This document shows positions 51,370 through 63,179 of a stretch of 64,000 nucleotides of DNA, in pieces (within the stretch, counting starts at the first letter, position 1; each line of letters opens with the position of its first letter). This DNA comes from Portulaca oleracea (lineage: Eukaryota; Streptophyta; Magnoliopsida; Caryophyllales; Portulacaceae). A program made the translations under genes and the position numbers. The stretch spans positions 32,061,317-32,125,316 of the forward strand of contig CM055876.1 of assembly GCA_029582165.1 (NCBI GenBank), read 5' to 3'. Under the pieces are notes generated by a model that was not told the origin of the DNA, ran no database searches, and saw nothing but the letters and a program-made list of their open reading frames with translations.

Positions 51370-51446
51370 GATGCAGTTGGATCCATGCCAGCCTCCATTG
51401 TACCATTGAACAAGTTCTCGAAGTTAGATAATGCATCTGATTCTGT
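51370..51446 (+). pseudogene. Possible exon relic, family unknown
   Basis: Between TATGCAG and GTAAGT lies an open frame reading DAVGSMPASIVPLNKFSKLD then NASDS. The splice-site context and balanced codon content suggest a former exon. I do not recognise the protein. It may belong with the ankyrin exon or another captured fragment. Confidence 0.35.
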
Positions 51447-53004
51447 AAGTAAATGTTCTGAGTGTATACCTAGCATATGAATCACTTGTGTGGATGTTTG
51501 AGTGTATACAAAGCATATGAATTACATGTTTGAGTGTATATATAACATTCAGTTTTTCTTGTTAGTGTTTTTTTTACTGCGTGTTGTAGCAGAATCTTGG
51601 TTAATTTTCACGCCGCTAATTTGCAACGTTATTGTATTATTGAGTTTGATAGTGCCTCAAAAGGAAATCTCAGCCAAACTCATGCTGGAGTTGTGGTTCA
51701 AGCTATTAATTGAGACTTGGTTGGGGTTTATCTTCATTATGCTCATATTCTTATTCCCCCTTTTGCTGTTTTAGTTATGTCTCTAATCATAAGTTATGTG
51801 TTGATTTACAAAATATGCTAAGGTTTGGGAATTTCTACTAATAATTTGCTGAGTATCGAGGTGTCATTTTTGGGTTAAAATTTTGGTCGCATTACATGTT
51901 TATTCTTGTATTAAGATGTTATCCCAGTTTGTTTATGTTTATCCTTGTATAAGAGGTTAGTAAAATTTTGGCATCGTTACATGTCTAAAGTAATATAATG
52001 TCCTGATTAATGGAGATATCTAATGGTTAAACTTTACATTCAACTTGAATTTTGTTTTTCCTCGCCTCTTCAACGTCAAGCTTAATTACAAACATTCAAT
52101 TTGGATTTTGGTTATCTTTCCATGTTGGTAATATTCTTTTCACCTTCCCCCTCTCCATCCAATTTGCTTGCTTATCTGAATCTAGATGAAGGGTTGTTTT
52201 TGTTCATTTTTTAGGTATTTATTTTTTTCTACTTTTTATCATCCTTCTCGTTATGAATTCTCATTCTTTAATGCTTTCATTTTTTACTATGTTTTTTCAG
52301 GTTATAATAAGGATGTATCAATACAATTACATGAAGGTGGATGTAGAAAGCATAAAATTTGGATATCCTATATTTAAATTAATTCATACACAACTTGTAT
52401 CGTTAAATTTTATCGAGATTTTGTATTTTCTTTTGTATTCATAACAATATTATATTTATAACAATACTAAGTAAATGCAAATTTCTAGAAAATCATAGGT
52501 TTTTGCAAGTTCCAGTTTCTAGGCTCTTGATGTTGAATTTATATTGACTAATTATTGGATAAATAAAAGTTCCAAAGAAATATGATTAAAATGTGAGGTA
52601 ATTAGTGTAATTGAAACAAATAGTTTCTAGCAACATTTAATTTTGATTTATACTAGGAAAAATAACAAACGTTCCAAGGCTGTGGCTACATTGCCTCTAG
52701 CTAAATGCTGCTAGAGGGAATTTTTTTATCAGTCTGAAATTATCAAAGATGACATATTTTAGTGTCATATTCTTCTATTAGAAAGCCAACTTATGAATGC
52801 AGTCTACACTCCACAGGATTGCCTATGTTCAGTATACATCTTGTTGTAGTTATCATACGGGTCAATCACTGGAGGATTCTCGGGGTACTGCGACGGTCCG
52901 CCACTGGGATCAATAAATTAACTTCAATTATTGTCAATGTAAACATGCATCTAATGTTTATATAACATACTATACTGTTGCGCGTGTATTTATGACTAGT
53001 TAAT
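51447..53004. other. AT-rich stretch, nothing recognised
   Basis: Short open frames only, with hydrophobic low-complexity translations. No inverted ends or RNA genes identified. Confidence 0.45.
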
Positions 53005-56000
53005 TGTAACGCCCCGAAAATTCAATTATAGAAAAGTCAAAGTCAAACTAACGTTAACAGACAAAATTAGCGGAAGACTCATAATTCTTGTGGGGCGTCA
53101 CTGCCGTATCCCCGAAGGAATACAAGGCGAGAAGGAAACTACAACTGTCTGATAACGATAAAACAAACTAACAAACTCATACTTATAAAATAAACCTCAA
53201 ACTAACTTCAAGTTTCTCATAAAAGAAAATCAACGAAAATTAACGATGACGTCCTCACTTCTAATTCTCATCCCCAGCATATAGATCTTCACCTGAAAAC
53301 AAAACATTTCAAAAATGAGGGGGAAATCTCAATAATGTCTACCCCTAACGTTAAAAACAAATTAAGTTCATTTCAATTCATTTGAGGGAGAGGGAACAAG
53401 TCAAATCATTTCACAAACCTTTGAACCCTTAACTGTTTTCCTCAACCCAACCAATCCATATTTTATTATGCGGGCGGGATATCAAATCCCATAAGGTAAT
53501 ATCGCCTACCAAAGGCATCAAGAACATTCGCCTACCAAAGGCATCAAAGGTCATCTATCCTATATCAGGGATGAAACCCTGATCTCCTGACACATAACCC
53601 ATACAGGATACCAAATCCTGGTCTCAGGGTTATCGCCCGCAAAAATAATCGCCTACCAAAGACATCAAACAATCGCCTACCAAAGGCATCAAAAATCATC
53701 TATCCTATATTAGGGATGAAACCCTGATCTCCTGACACATAACCCATACAGGATACCAAATCCTGGTCTCAGGGTTATCGCCCGCAAAAATAATCGCCTA
53801 CCAAAGGCATCAAAGAGTAAACCCGCTTAAAGTTTCACTTTGAATTATTAGTGTCTTATGCACAACTCAGCTCACAGCTCTCAAGTCAAACCCAACCCAG
53901 GTTTATCAAACCAATAATAAAACCGTTGATAAAAGACCATCCAATTTCTCAACTCAATAAAATCAAAGCACAAACAAATACAATCAGTTATCCAAAGCAG
54001 ATGGTCACATTTCCACAAAAGTCCCCTTCGGGATGCAATTCTCAAAACAGATTAGAAAACATTAAAACACATTTAAAGAACATCCCAGTGGTGATTAGAG
54101 CATAGACATTACCTGGTTAACTTCACTTCACAGCTAAGACGAACACACTTGAGCTCACTAACGACGCGAATTAGCTCGGGCCTAAAATAAAAGTAATTAT
54201 TCTAATCAAAACGCACCCTTCGAAGTTAGTATTAACTACCTTCTACCTAACCCTCCCCTGGGAACACTATAGGTTCCCATCAATCATGAATCTATACTTT
54301 AAATTACTTAACACATTCCAAGTAATCGTATAATAACACCAAGTAAACCTTTTCAATCAACAACACATTTATTAACAATTTCACATAACAAGACAGATCA
54401 CAGCATCCACATAAAAAGGGTCGTAACTTGACTTTCCGACATCCTATGGATCTGATTTTGGACTTTTCGGAAACCTCGGGATGTCTACTAAAACTCTTAA
54501 GTTTACGAATAAGCCCATATCAGCCTCGAAAGACTCTAAAAGTACTAAAACTTCCAACTGGTCCAGTTCCGACAGGTTCTGGTAAGACGACTATAACTCG
54601 AGCTATACAACTCAAAAGTCCGTTCCGCAAAATTCCTATGAAAGCTAACATCTAGGGGAACCTCAAGTCCAAAGGGTTAGGTCAAAGGACAACTATACTA
54701 ATCGTGGTGACCCGATCTTTAGACACTAACAAAACTGTCCCAATCCCGGTTCTCATATAATTGGTAATTTCGGTTCTAACTTTCACCATTCGATCCCGGG
54801 GTCCTAATTTGTGCTCAAAACAATGACTAAGGGTAAGGGTATTTAATCTAATCCAACCAAGGTCCAAACATCAACTTCCTACCGTCAAAAACTAAACTGT
54901 AAAATATAGAAACAACTTTAAATTATTTCTCTAACCCTAAAACATGCATGAAATAATACTAACAAGACCTTAACAATTATCATACTATATAACAACATAT
55001 TAATTGCCAAATAATGAAAACTAAAAATCATACTAGCTTAACTTAACCATGAGATAAGACCATATTATTTGCAAGTACGAAATTTATTCTACTAACCTAA
55101 TTTACAGTAGTAGAACATCTAATATATTCACATATTAGTGTGATTTATTCTATTAACTCTAGCATGCTTTACAAATACTAACGTACATGAGTATTACTAA
55201 CACTACTTCTATACATGGTTTAGGAACACAGAAGCATGCAATGACTCACCAAAAAGGATAACTCATACAGCCATGCATTAGTACGATAACCGAAGGACGT
55301 ATAGCTAGAATCAAGATTGAAGTTTATACCCAAAAACAAGAGAGGAAAGAAGCCGGGCGGCCGATCAAGGCCGCGCGGCTCGGATGGCAACAAGGTGGTG
55401 GGGTGCCCGACGATGGTGCGAGGAACATCCCAATAGCGCAAGAAACGAGCTTTGTTACGCTTGGTGGCTCGGTCATCAATCTCGATGCAAGCGGCAACAA
55501 CATCACACGCTCATCGCTTCGGCTCGGACGGATGGGTGGTGGCCTCCGTGGTCTGCGGCGCGACTTCCGACATCGGCAATGACAGTGGTCTCGGTGGCGC
55601 CAGCGCGGTGGTCGGCGCAAGCGCAAGCAAGAACCGAACGAAGAGAGAGGGGAAGGCGGCGAGAGCAGAGGAAGTAAGGGAAGGTGTGGTGGTTCGTGGT
55701 GGTTCTGGGGTCGGAGTGGCGGCCGGGCAAGGGTCCGATGGCGGTGGTGGCTGCGGGGAACGACAGAGAGAAGAGGGGAGGGAGGAAGGAGTGTACGTAT
55801 GTTTCCTTTGTTTAAGAAAAGCATTAAGCTAGTTTATTACCCCTAATCTCCCTATTAACCTAATCTTAAACCTAACCCAACTCTAACAACCCGTTCTAAC
55901 CGTATGAAATCCATCTCATAACAAACTCTAATAATGGTGAAGATTACAGCTACTAAAACTATTAACTAATAATAATAACTAATACTAAGAACAATACTAT

Positions 56001-56089
56001 TATTAATAATATTAATACCACCCATAATAATAAAAGATAATAACAATTATAATAATAATAGTCACATGATAGTAATAGTAATCACATAG

Positions 56090-56128
<39 letters not shown>

Positions 56129-56282
56129 CACATAAAATCACTAATATACTCTTGTTAGTCCCTTAACGGTCGCTCAAGTATTAGCAGAAATAAACACAAA
56201 CGAATAATAATAAATAACGAAGTCAAACGTAATTTACTAACGACGTCACGGTCAACCCCTTTAAATTTTTCAGGGTTTTACA
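53005..56282. mobile_element. 3.3-kb solo-LTR-like element, copy 2 (TSD TTAAT)
   Basis: The same family as 1496-5083: TGTAACGCCCCGAAAATT at the left, AAATTTTTCAGGGTTTTACA at the right, flanked by TTAAT at 53000-53004 and 56283-56287. It shares long collinear blocks such as ATAAAACCGTT, TCCAATTTCTCAACTCAATA and GACGAACACACTTGAGCTCA. It has a 145-bp tandem array (53530-53815) and a GC-rich block at 55340-55790 whose many overlapping frames on both strands are composition artefacts. No retroviral proteins. Confidence 0.75.
56033..56131. repeat. AAT-rich microsatellite cluster in long LTR copy 2
   Basis: Imperfect runs of AAT/ATA, in the position equivalent to the AAT-rich segment near the end of copy 1 (4830-4870). 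Confidence 0.75.
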
Positions 56283-57853
56283 TTAATAGTAAAAATGCGA
56301 AGTGCACACTGTACATAGTTCAATTTCAATTTTATAGAGTTAGGGCCATTGGTTTAGTTTTAGTAGCATTGAATAAACGTCCTACACAGAAATATCAATT
56401 TGGATTATTTATGAGACTATAATAAGGGATTTAAAAATTGATTTAGGCGGTTGAGAATTTCAAATTTGAAGTGGGCTTTACCCTTCTGGGGATAAGATGG
56501 AACAACATAGACCTATAGACCATAGACGATAGATGCCATATGGTCCAATTTGTTTTTATTTTTCATTTTGTTTTTCTATTTCATTAGGTTGGCCCACAGA
56601 GATTCGATCGTGAGAGGTCTGACCACCAATCGGGCCGGGCTTTTTGGAATGAAATAAAAGTCGTGTAAATAGGAGGTGGCAATTTACGATACACATTTGT
56701 TTTAAAAAAATTTGATTATAATAATCCCTATTTTTATCAAATAGACTAATAATTTTAACTATTATTTTAGAGTTTTTAAAAAAATAAAATTATATTTTTA
56801 TGACACGCTCATAGTATACTCTAGACATCATAGATTTTAAGTTGCATTTGATTCAAAACTTAGTATAACATTTTACCACGATTCTTAATGAATTTACGGT
56901 GTCTCTACCAAATTTTTTTAATCTTTTAAATGATTTTTTTTACTTTTATTCCTTTTTAAAAAAATCATAATAATTGTTCGGAGTCCCAAAATCCATGATA
57001 TTTAGGGTATACTCTCGGTGGTGTCTCACAAGAATATAATTTTATTTTTTTGGACACCCAAAATAAAAGTAAGGATTATTGATATACAATTAGTGAAAAT
57101 ACTTAGAATCCAGTTTTCCTTTTTTTTTTTTTAAGTTCTATCTTTGCATTATATAATTTATATTTATATTTTAGAATGGAATGAAGGTCGTTAACATAAT
57201 TCTCATGTCCGTGCCTTTAAAATTCTCATGTCCACAATATTATTTCTCATCTTGTTACAAAAGTTACTCATGAGATTCATCATATATATATATATATATA
57301 CACACACACATACATAAAACGCAACAATTACAACTTAACACAACTTAACAATCTCCGAGGCCCAAGGTGAACATGTTTGAGCATGGTTTAGCAGATCCAG
57401 ATAAAGACAACCTTCCCCCTGTGAACTAAAGGTTCATGGAAAGACTGATTTCTGCGGACGGATAAAAGCTTTTCAAAAAACCACTATGAAAAACAAATTA
57501 CGCACAAAAGAAACTCAGAAGAACAACCATTGGAAACCAAATTCATAAACTAAGAAGCTTGCAAAAGAACCGAAATGTATACCTTTGCACATTAATCCAT
57601 ACACTTGAGGAAGAATTAAAAGTAAGCGTGAAACATAATCAAAATAGAAGACACATAATAACAAACTGAAGCAAAGCACAATAGCCTACTAGCAACCTCA
57701 ACCTATTACCTTTGTGCTAGTCCTCCAGACTCCCATGTCTAATGTCATGTCCTTTACTAAGCTTAGATATTTTAGGTCTGTTATAGTCACCTCTCTCATG
57801 AACTTTTTCGGTCTTTGGGTATCTTCATTCCTTCACATCTCCTAATAGGGCCA

Positions 57854-57856
<3 letters not shown>

Positions 57857-57934
<78 letters not shown>

Positions 57935-57952
57935 GTGTGTGTGTGTGTGTGT
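57857..57952. repeat. Compound (CT)n(GT)n microsatellite
   Basis: About 23 CT units run directly into about 24 GT units with one interruption. The 64-codon open frame over it (SLSLSL...CVCVCV) is an artefact. Confidence 0.95.
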
Positions 57953-58914
57953 ATGTATATGTGTGTATGTATATATATAAATATGTGTGTGCATGTGTCA
58001 CTCCCCTAAATTTGTTGAATTAAGTTCGATTTAGAATTGCATTTGCCTCAATTTTAGTAATGTCATTTGCCTCTATTTTAGAATCACAGTTAAATGTGGC
58101 TTTGAGTATATTGAGTTGTTTAGTAATTGAAGTATGTGTCTTGTTCAATTAAATCGATAGTTTAACCCTAATGAATTGAACTGATCGACTTACCTGAATT
58201 TGACCCTAGTGAGGCTCGCCATAGTCTGACTCGTATCAAACTTTCTATAAACTGCCTACTACCAAATACATAAACCTCGGGTTCACTCGAAGTCTACTCA
58301 AAGCTAATGTATCGGCAACAAAAGTTGTTTACACAACAATCTTTCTTTGGATATATACATTCATACAAGTTATCAATATAAATTATTTTTATTGAAAATA
58401 CTTCTCATGGCCAATTTAGTGTCCCAAATAACATATTATTGTAGTGTTTCTCATACAATATCAAAGTTTCTAATCCAAGCCAACTAAAATGAGATCGTTC
58501 TATTTTTCACCCTATGTTTATGATTGTTCAAATTAATAGTGGTCTTTCGTACACTAATCGTAATGACCCAATAAAATATTACTTTCACTCAAGCCAAATT
58601 ATAAATTATGAATTGTTTTTAAGTATTTTATATTTCTACAATCTACACTAATCATAATGACACGTGAATATGTTGATACATTGGTTAGTTATCAATTCAA
58701 ACTTTATATTGTTTCTAAAGATTTCATACAACATAACGAAAAATTATAAGTTTAATAAATTTTGACATTCATATAAAAAAAAGTAGATATTATTTATATA
58801 TTGCATTCAAAGATAAAACTAAAACAATGTTCTTGATAATGCAATAAGAAGATTTCTATTTGAAATCTCCCAAATTGCCAAGAACATTATATAGGTGCTT
58901 AACCAAATGTACCA

Positions 58915-58918
<4 letters not shown>

Positions 58919-58961
<43 letters not shown>
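58919..58961. repeat. Poly-T tract of about 43 bases
   Basis: An unusually long homopolymer, which could be the reverse-complement poly-A tail of a retroposed sequence or a replication-slippage expansion. No retroposed gene was recognised beside it. Confidence 0.85.
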
Positions 58962-58963
<2 letters not shown>

Positions 58964-58999
58964 GTTTACTGACCTTTAAATCAATTTATAACAAACCAT

Positions 59000-59372
59000 C
59001 ACAATAAGAAAAATATGTTTGAGCAACAAAAACTATTATTGTATTAATTTAAATAGGGCAACCAAATAATTTTGTGGTTAAATACATTATATGTGGCAAC
59101 AAAATTTTTTTTTGTTGTAAATGATATAGATTGGGCAACAATTTAAAGAAAAATGGTTGTCAAAAGTTACTAAGGCAACAAAAAAAATTTGGTTGCCCAC
59201 CACAATTAACTTGTGCTACCATTTTTACTATTTTGTAGCCCGGATTTTGGGCTTCGATTATAAAACTACAAAATCGTGACAATTTATTTTTGTAACACCG
59301 TATTAAAGGGCAACAAAAATTGGACTATAGCAATAAATTTTTTTGTTACCCAAAGTAATTTTTCTTGTTGTG
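59000..59372. mobile_element. CACTA-like mini element (3-bp TSD CAT)
   Basis: The left end CACAATAAGAAAAATATGTTTG and the right end, in reverse CACAACAAGAAAAATTACTTTG, are close to the CACTACAAGAAAAA terminus of plant CACTA elements. The flanks are CAT at 58997-58999 and 59373-59375, a 3-bp duplication as expected. The 373-base interior repeats GGCAACAAAA-type motifs and is non-coding. Confidence 0.75.
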
Positions 59373-59843
59373 CATAGTTATTTTCTCCTTCACAGTTTGC
59401 TCAGCAATGGTATCTCGCCAACTTCATCTTCCCCTTAAATTTATGAGAACCACCATTATTAATTCCTGCTCGAACTGGATCAATATCAAAGGTATTGCAA
59501 TAAGCTCTGTCACAAAAATGTATTTAATGATATATGGAGGTGATTATTGATTAGTTCTTCAAGTTTAATTATAAACTAGATTAATGAAATTTTTGATGAT
59601 GGAGGTTAATAAGCTCCACCAATGACATTGCAACAGAATTCAACTTATACAATATACAATACATTTTTTATGAAATAATATTTATTTTCATTTGTAACGA
59701 AATGAGAAAAAAATACTTAAAAGATTTTAACAATATTTTTTTTATATTTATCATGAGTATAGAAAGAATATTAAAAAATTTCACAAAAACTCTATTATAT
59801 GTGGCTTCCAAAGATAAATCAGACGCCTCTTCTCCCGCCACAG

Positions 59844-60333
59844 ACATTACCGATAATAAGCTGCGTCAGGATTCTTGGCCCCACAAATCACCACGAGTCT
59901 TTCCAGCGTGCTTCGTCCTCGCTCACACGCTGCCTGGGAAAACTTCCCAGGAGGTCACCCATCCTTTGACTACTCCTAGCCAAGCACGCTTAACTGAAGA
60001 GTTCCCAACGGATGAGCTACCATAAAAGAAGGTGCACCTTGGTGATATAAGTAGTTATTTCAATCCTTTTAATCCACACTTAACCGTATATCCGGGGTGT
60101 TACAATCACCCCCACTTAAGCGCACAACGTCCTCGTTGTGCCACAATACACCTGCAATCTTTGCCTCGCTAGTGATCGCCATGGCTCTCCGGCCCATCGC
60201 GCAGCTCACGGTCGTGGGTCAGCTCTGATACCATCTGTAACGCCCTATAAGAGTTTGAGTCTTCCGCTAAATTTTGTCTGTTAACGTTAGTTTGACTTTG
60301 ACTTCTCTATAATTGAATTTCCGGGGCGTTACA
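59844..60333 (-). mobile_element. Truncated, chimeric Cassandra TRIM
   Basis: Bases 59844-60104 match the Cassandra LTR at 7538-7829 (including a 5S-like block at 59936-60009) but lack its first ~35 bases. 60105-60235 is the internal domain with purine tract and primer-binding site (TGGTATCAGAG on the minus strand). The next LTR should begin at 60236. It does start TGTAACGCCC, but then switches to 98 bases ending GGGGCGTTACA that are the inverted first ~77 bases of the long-LTR family. Confidence 0.8.
60236..60333 (-). repeat. 98-bp LTR stub joining Cassandra to the long-LTR family
   Basis: On the minus strand it reads TGTAACGCCCCGGAAATTCA, then a stretch ending AACGTTAACAGACAAAATTT and GCGGAAGACTCA as in 53005 onward, then about 10 unmatched bases and GGGCGTTACA. 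It is therefore bounded by Cassandra-like ends while its body comes from another family. Confidence 0.75.
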
Positions 60334-60804
60334 TAAACTAATTAATGATTTATATTAATTATTAATAGATCAACAGTTCACATTGATCGACAATTATAGT
60401 CAAACAAAATTTCACTACCTTATAATTTTTCCTTTTTTTTTATTCTTTCTTTGGTATAGAGAATTCAAGAATCAAAATTCATTTAATCATGAAATTGTTT
60501 AAAGAATTGTTCAATGGTATAGAAGAATGATTGTACTACTTTGACCAAATAAACGTGAAACTCAATGCTCGGGATTGGAATTCAACATTACTACTCTAAC
60601 ATTTGGACTAATTTTGTAGCAGTCGACTAATTTTTTAGGCCACACAGTAATTACAGCTGTTAAAACCCAGGCACACGCCTCCCTAATGCCTAATTACAAC
60701 GGCGGTAATCTAGGACTATTTTAACTTGTTACTGCAGGTGAAAACCCCCTTTACCCCACACTCTCCCCACATGCCCTTCCCACATCATCAATCTCTCCCT
60801 CGAA

Positions 60805-60814
60805 ATGTCGACAT
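60805..60814 (+). promoter_or_regulatory. Zinc-deficiency response element (ZDRE) of the ZIP gene
   Basis: ATGTCGACAT is a perfect match to the palindromic consensus RTGTCGACAY bound by the F-group bZIP factors bZIP19/bZIP23, which sense zinc status in Arabidopsis. It lies ~273 bases upstream of the ZIP start codon and ~165 bases upstream of the TATA box, the usual range for such sites. The match is directly seen; the regulation is inferred. Confidence 0.8.
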
Positions 60815-60979
60815 TCTCACACATACTTTCCTTCCGAAAAATACAAACATCTTTTTTATATAGCAACAAAATAATCATTCTCCATAAAAGGACATTATTT
60901 TCCCCTAGATGAAAGGGTTACAGTTGGTTCATATTCCACCCTAAAATCACGAACTTTACAACACAATCATTCCCACACG

Positions 60980-60987
60980 TATAAATA
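60980..60987 (+). promoter_or_regulatory. TATA box of the ZIP gene
   Basis: TATAAATA, 100 bases before the start codon. Transcription should start near 61010-61020, giving a ~70-base leader. Confidence 0.7.
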
Positions 60988-61086
60988 CATGCCCACATTC
61001 AGCATCAACCAATTCAAACCTGTACATACATAATCCCTATTGAACCCTACCTACATTACACACATAACCCTAATCTGTATTCAGAC

Positions 61087-62640
61087 ATGTCTAAACTCGG
61101 GTTCTTTTTCTTCGTAGTGATCGTGTTGGTGATGAACCGATCAATGGTGGCGGCGAAGTCGGAGGATGAGGCGTCGGAGTGCTCGTCGGAGCTCTTGGGC
61201 ACGTGCCACAACCGGGCCGAGGCCCTAAAGCTGAACTACATAGCGATTGCGACGATACTGGTGGCGAGCATGATCGGGGTGTCGTTACCCTTGTTCTGTA
61301 GGGCAGTGCCTGCCCTTGGGCCCGACAAGAGCCCGTTTATGTTGGTCCGGGCCTTCGCTTCGGGTGTCATTGTGGCGACCGGGTTCATGCACGTCATGCC
61401 CGACTCGTGGAATGATCTTACCTCGCCGTGTCTCCCGGAGAAGCCATGGAGGGTTTACCCCTTGACGCCGTTTATTACGATGTTGTCGGCGTATATGACT
61501 ATGATGATGGATTCCTTCTCGACGGCGTATTTTGAAAGGAAGGGTCAGGACTCGATTGATCAGAACGGGAATGGGAATGGGAATGGGAATGAGAATGGGA
61601 ATGTGAACGGGTTTATGAATGGATGTGGGCATCACCATGGACAAATTGCTAAGGCTAAGGATGCATCCGTCTTGTTGAAGGACCGCGTCGTGGCCCAGGT
61701 ATATGATTCTACCTGCCTAAAAAAGCATCGATATTTATTATAAAATTCATTGTAAAACCATATAATTCATCAATGTATGTAAATTTATCAGTTTGTTAGA
61801 AAAACTCACTAGTTAATAGCTTGACATGTTCAAATTACATGTGATTACCTGCTAATTGTATGTATGGGGTATATAAATTTGCTAATTAATTAGATTATAT
61901 TAGTAGGATGTTTATGTTCATTGAGTAACTAATTGGTTACTAATTTTTGCCTTTTTTAATATAGAATTGATTACTGAAGTTTGTGAGTAATTTATGTAAT
62001 AATAATGCAGGTTTTGGAAGTAGGAATTGTGGTACACTCAGTGGTGATTGGGCTCTCAATGGGGGCTTCTGTAAATCCATGCACAATCAGGCCTCTAATT
62101 GCGGCTATATGCTTCCATCAGCTCTTTGAAGGAATGGGCCTCGGTGGTTGCATTTTGCAGGTAATGGGCCGGCCCAATACACTTCACTGCTCTATTTCTA
62201 CTTATAAAATCAATACACGTGAATATTAACCATATTTGAAATACATACTCTAGGATCCTGTAATAAATTACACAACATGTCACATATACATTGATACATA
62301 TCTTCTTATAACATTTCAATTTTATTGGTAACAGGCGGAGTATGGACTAAAGATAAAGTCGATAATGGTGTTTTTCTTCTCAGTGACAACCCCATTCGGG
62401 ATCGTGTTAGGAATTGTGCTGCAGAACGTGTACAAAGAGAACAGCCCGATGGCTCTGATCGTTGTCGGAGTCCTCAACGCCGTGTCAGCCGGGTTGTTAA
62501 TATACATGGCGATGGTGGACTTGCTGGCATCGGATTTCAAGGGGCCAAGGCTGCAGAGCAACATGAAGCTTCAGTTGTGTTGTTATGTCTTCGCTTTGAT
62601 GGGGACTGGTCTCATGTCTTTGATGGCTAAATGGGCTTAA
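61087..62640 (+). CDS. ZIP-family zinc/iron transporter (IRT/ZIP8-ZIP10-like)
   Basis: Three exons, 61087-61698, 62011-62160 and 62335-62640, with GT-AG introns in phase 0, giving 355 aa, the normal ZIP size. It imports divalent metal (Zn, possibly Fe) across the plasma membrane. Residues 1-23 form a signal peptide and eight membrane segments follow. TM2 has the [12 protein letters not shown] motif. The variable cytosolic loop after TM3 is an NG-repeat tract (GNGNGNEN) ending in CGHHHG (His182-184) as metal ligands. TM4 holds the ZIP signature [12 protein letters not shown] with His213 and TM5 [13 protein letters not shown] with His240 and Glu244, the transport-site residues. The end SLMAKWA is the family's C-terminus. 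The NG tract is encoded by a GGGAAT repeat likely to vary in length. The promoter carries a ZDRE and a TATA box, so induction by zinc shortage is expected. The exact paralogue (ZIP3/5/8/10 or IRT1) cannot be fixed by eye. Confidence 0.93.
61567..61611 (+). repeat. Hexanucleotide repeat encoding the NG-rich ZIP loop
   Basis: Repeats of GGGAATG/GGAATG encode alternating Asn and Gly in the cytosolic loop between TM3 and TM4. It stays in frame because the unit is six bases. Confidence 0.85.
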
Positions 62641-63179
62641 TTAGGAATCATTAGGACCTATTTTTAGGCCACAATTTTGTAACTAGGATACTTTTGTGTG
62701 CTCCTTTTTTTTTCCTTCCTTTTCCTTTATTTTTCTAGATTTTTTTTTGAGTTTAATGTAGCTGTAGTCTTTGTAGGTTAATTTAGAAGTAATAATAGAA
62801 TTTTTTTTATATTGTCGTTGTCAAATTGGTAAACTAGACAATATTTTTATTCTATCGCATTAGACTTATGGAAAGTAATATAAAAAATAAAAAAAAAACT
62901 GGACTGTTGCTTCAGTTTGGTTCATAATTAACAGACCCAAATCTCAAACTGATAATTAGTTTTACGAGATTGTTTCACTCCTAGCTACAATCTTTTTAAT
63001 ATAAGAAGAAATAATTTGAGGACAATAGGGTAAATATATTCTTGGAAACCCATCCTCATGTAGAGTAATACCCCCTTATTACAGTATTAATTTGTCTAAT
63101 ATTATTCCGCACGATACTTCTTTGACACCATAGGTCCGTGAATTTAACGCTAAACAAATGAACGAATTATAATAAAAAG
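62641..63179. other. ZIP 3' region, AT-rich
   Basis: The first ~180 bases are T-rich and should contain the ZIP 3' UTR; no canonical AATAAA stands out. Nothing else seen. Confidence 0.5.

Larger units (their letters stand above)
56288..58999. other. Intergenic DNA with microsatellites
   Basis: No gene found. Bases 57730-57850 repeat sequence seen near 19345-19530. A (TA)n(CA)n patch is at 57283-57311. The remaining DNA is AT-rich and unassigned. Confidence 0.5.

Noticed and set aside
52970..53000. CTAG before the TTAAT duplication as a Helitron end
   Set aside because: No hairpin upstream and no resemblance to the terminus at 45829-45855; CTAG is common by chance.
55324..55832. Frames of up to 166 codons in long LTR copy 2
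   Set aside because: Same reason: GC-rich LTR sequence, open on several frames at once, no domain, and not conserved with copy 1.
61285..61644. 119-codon minus-strand frame over ZIP exon 1
   Set aside because: A shadow of the ZIP coding sequence, with PIPIPI repeats from the NG tract.
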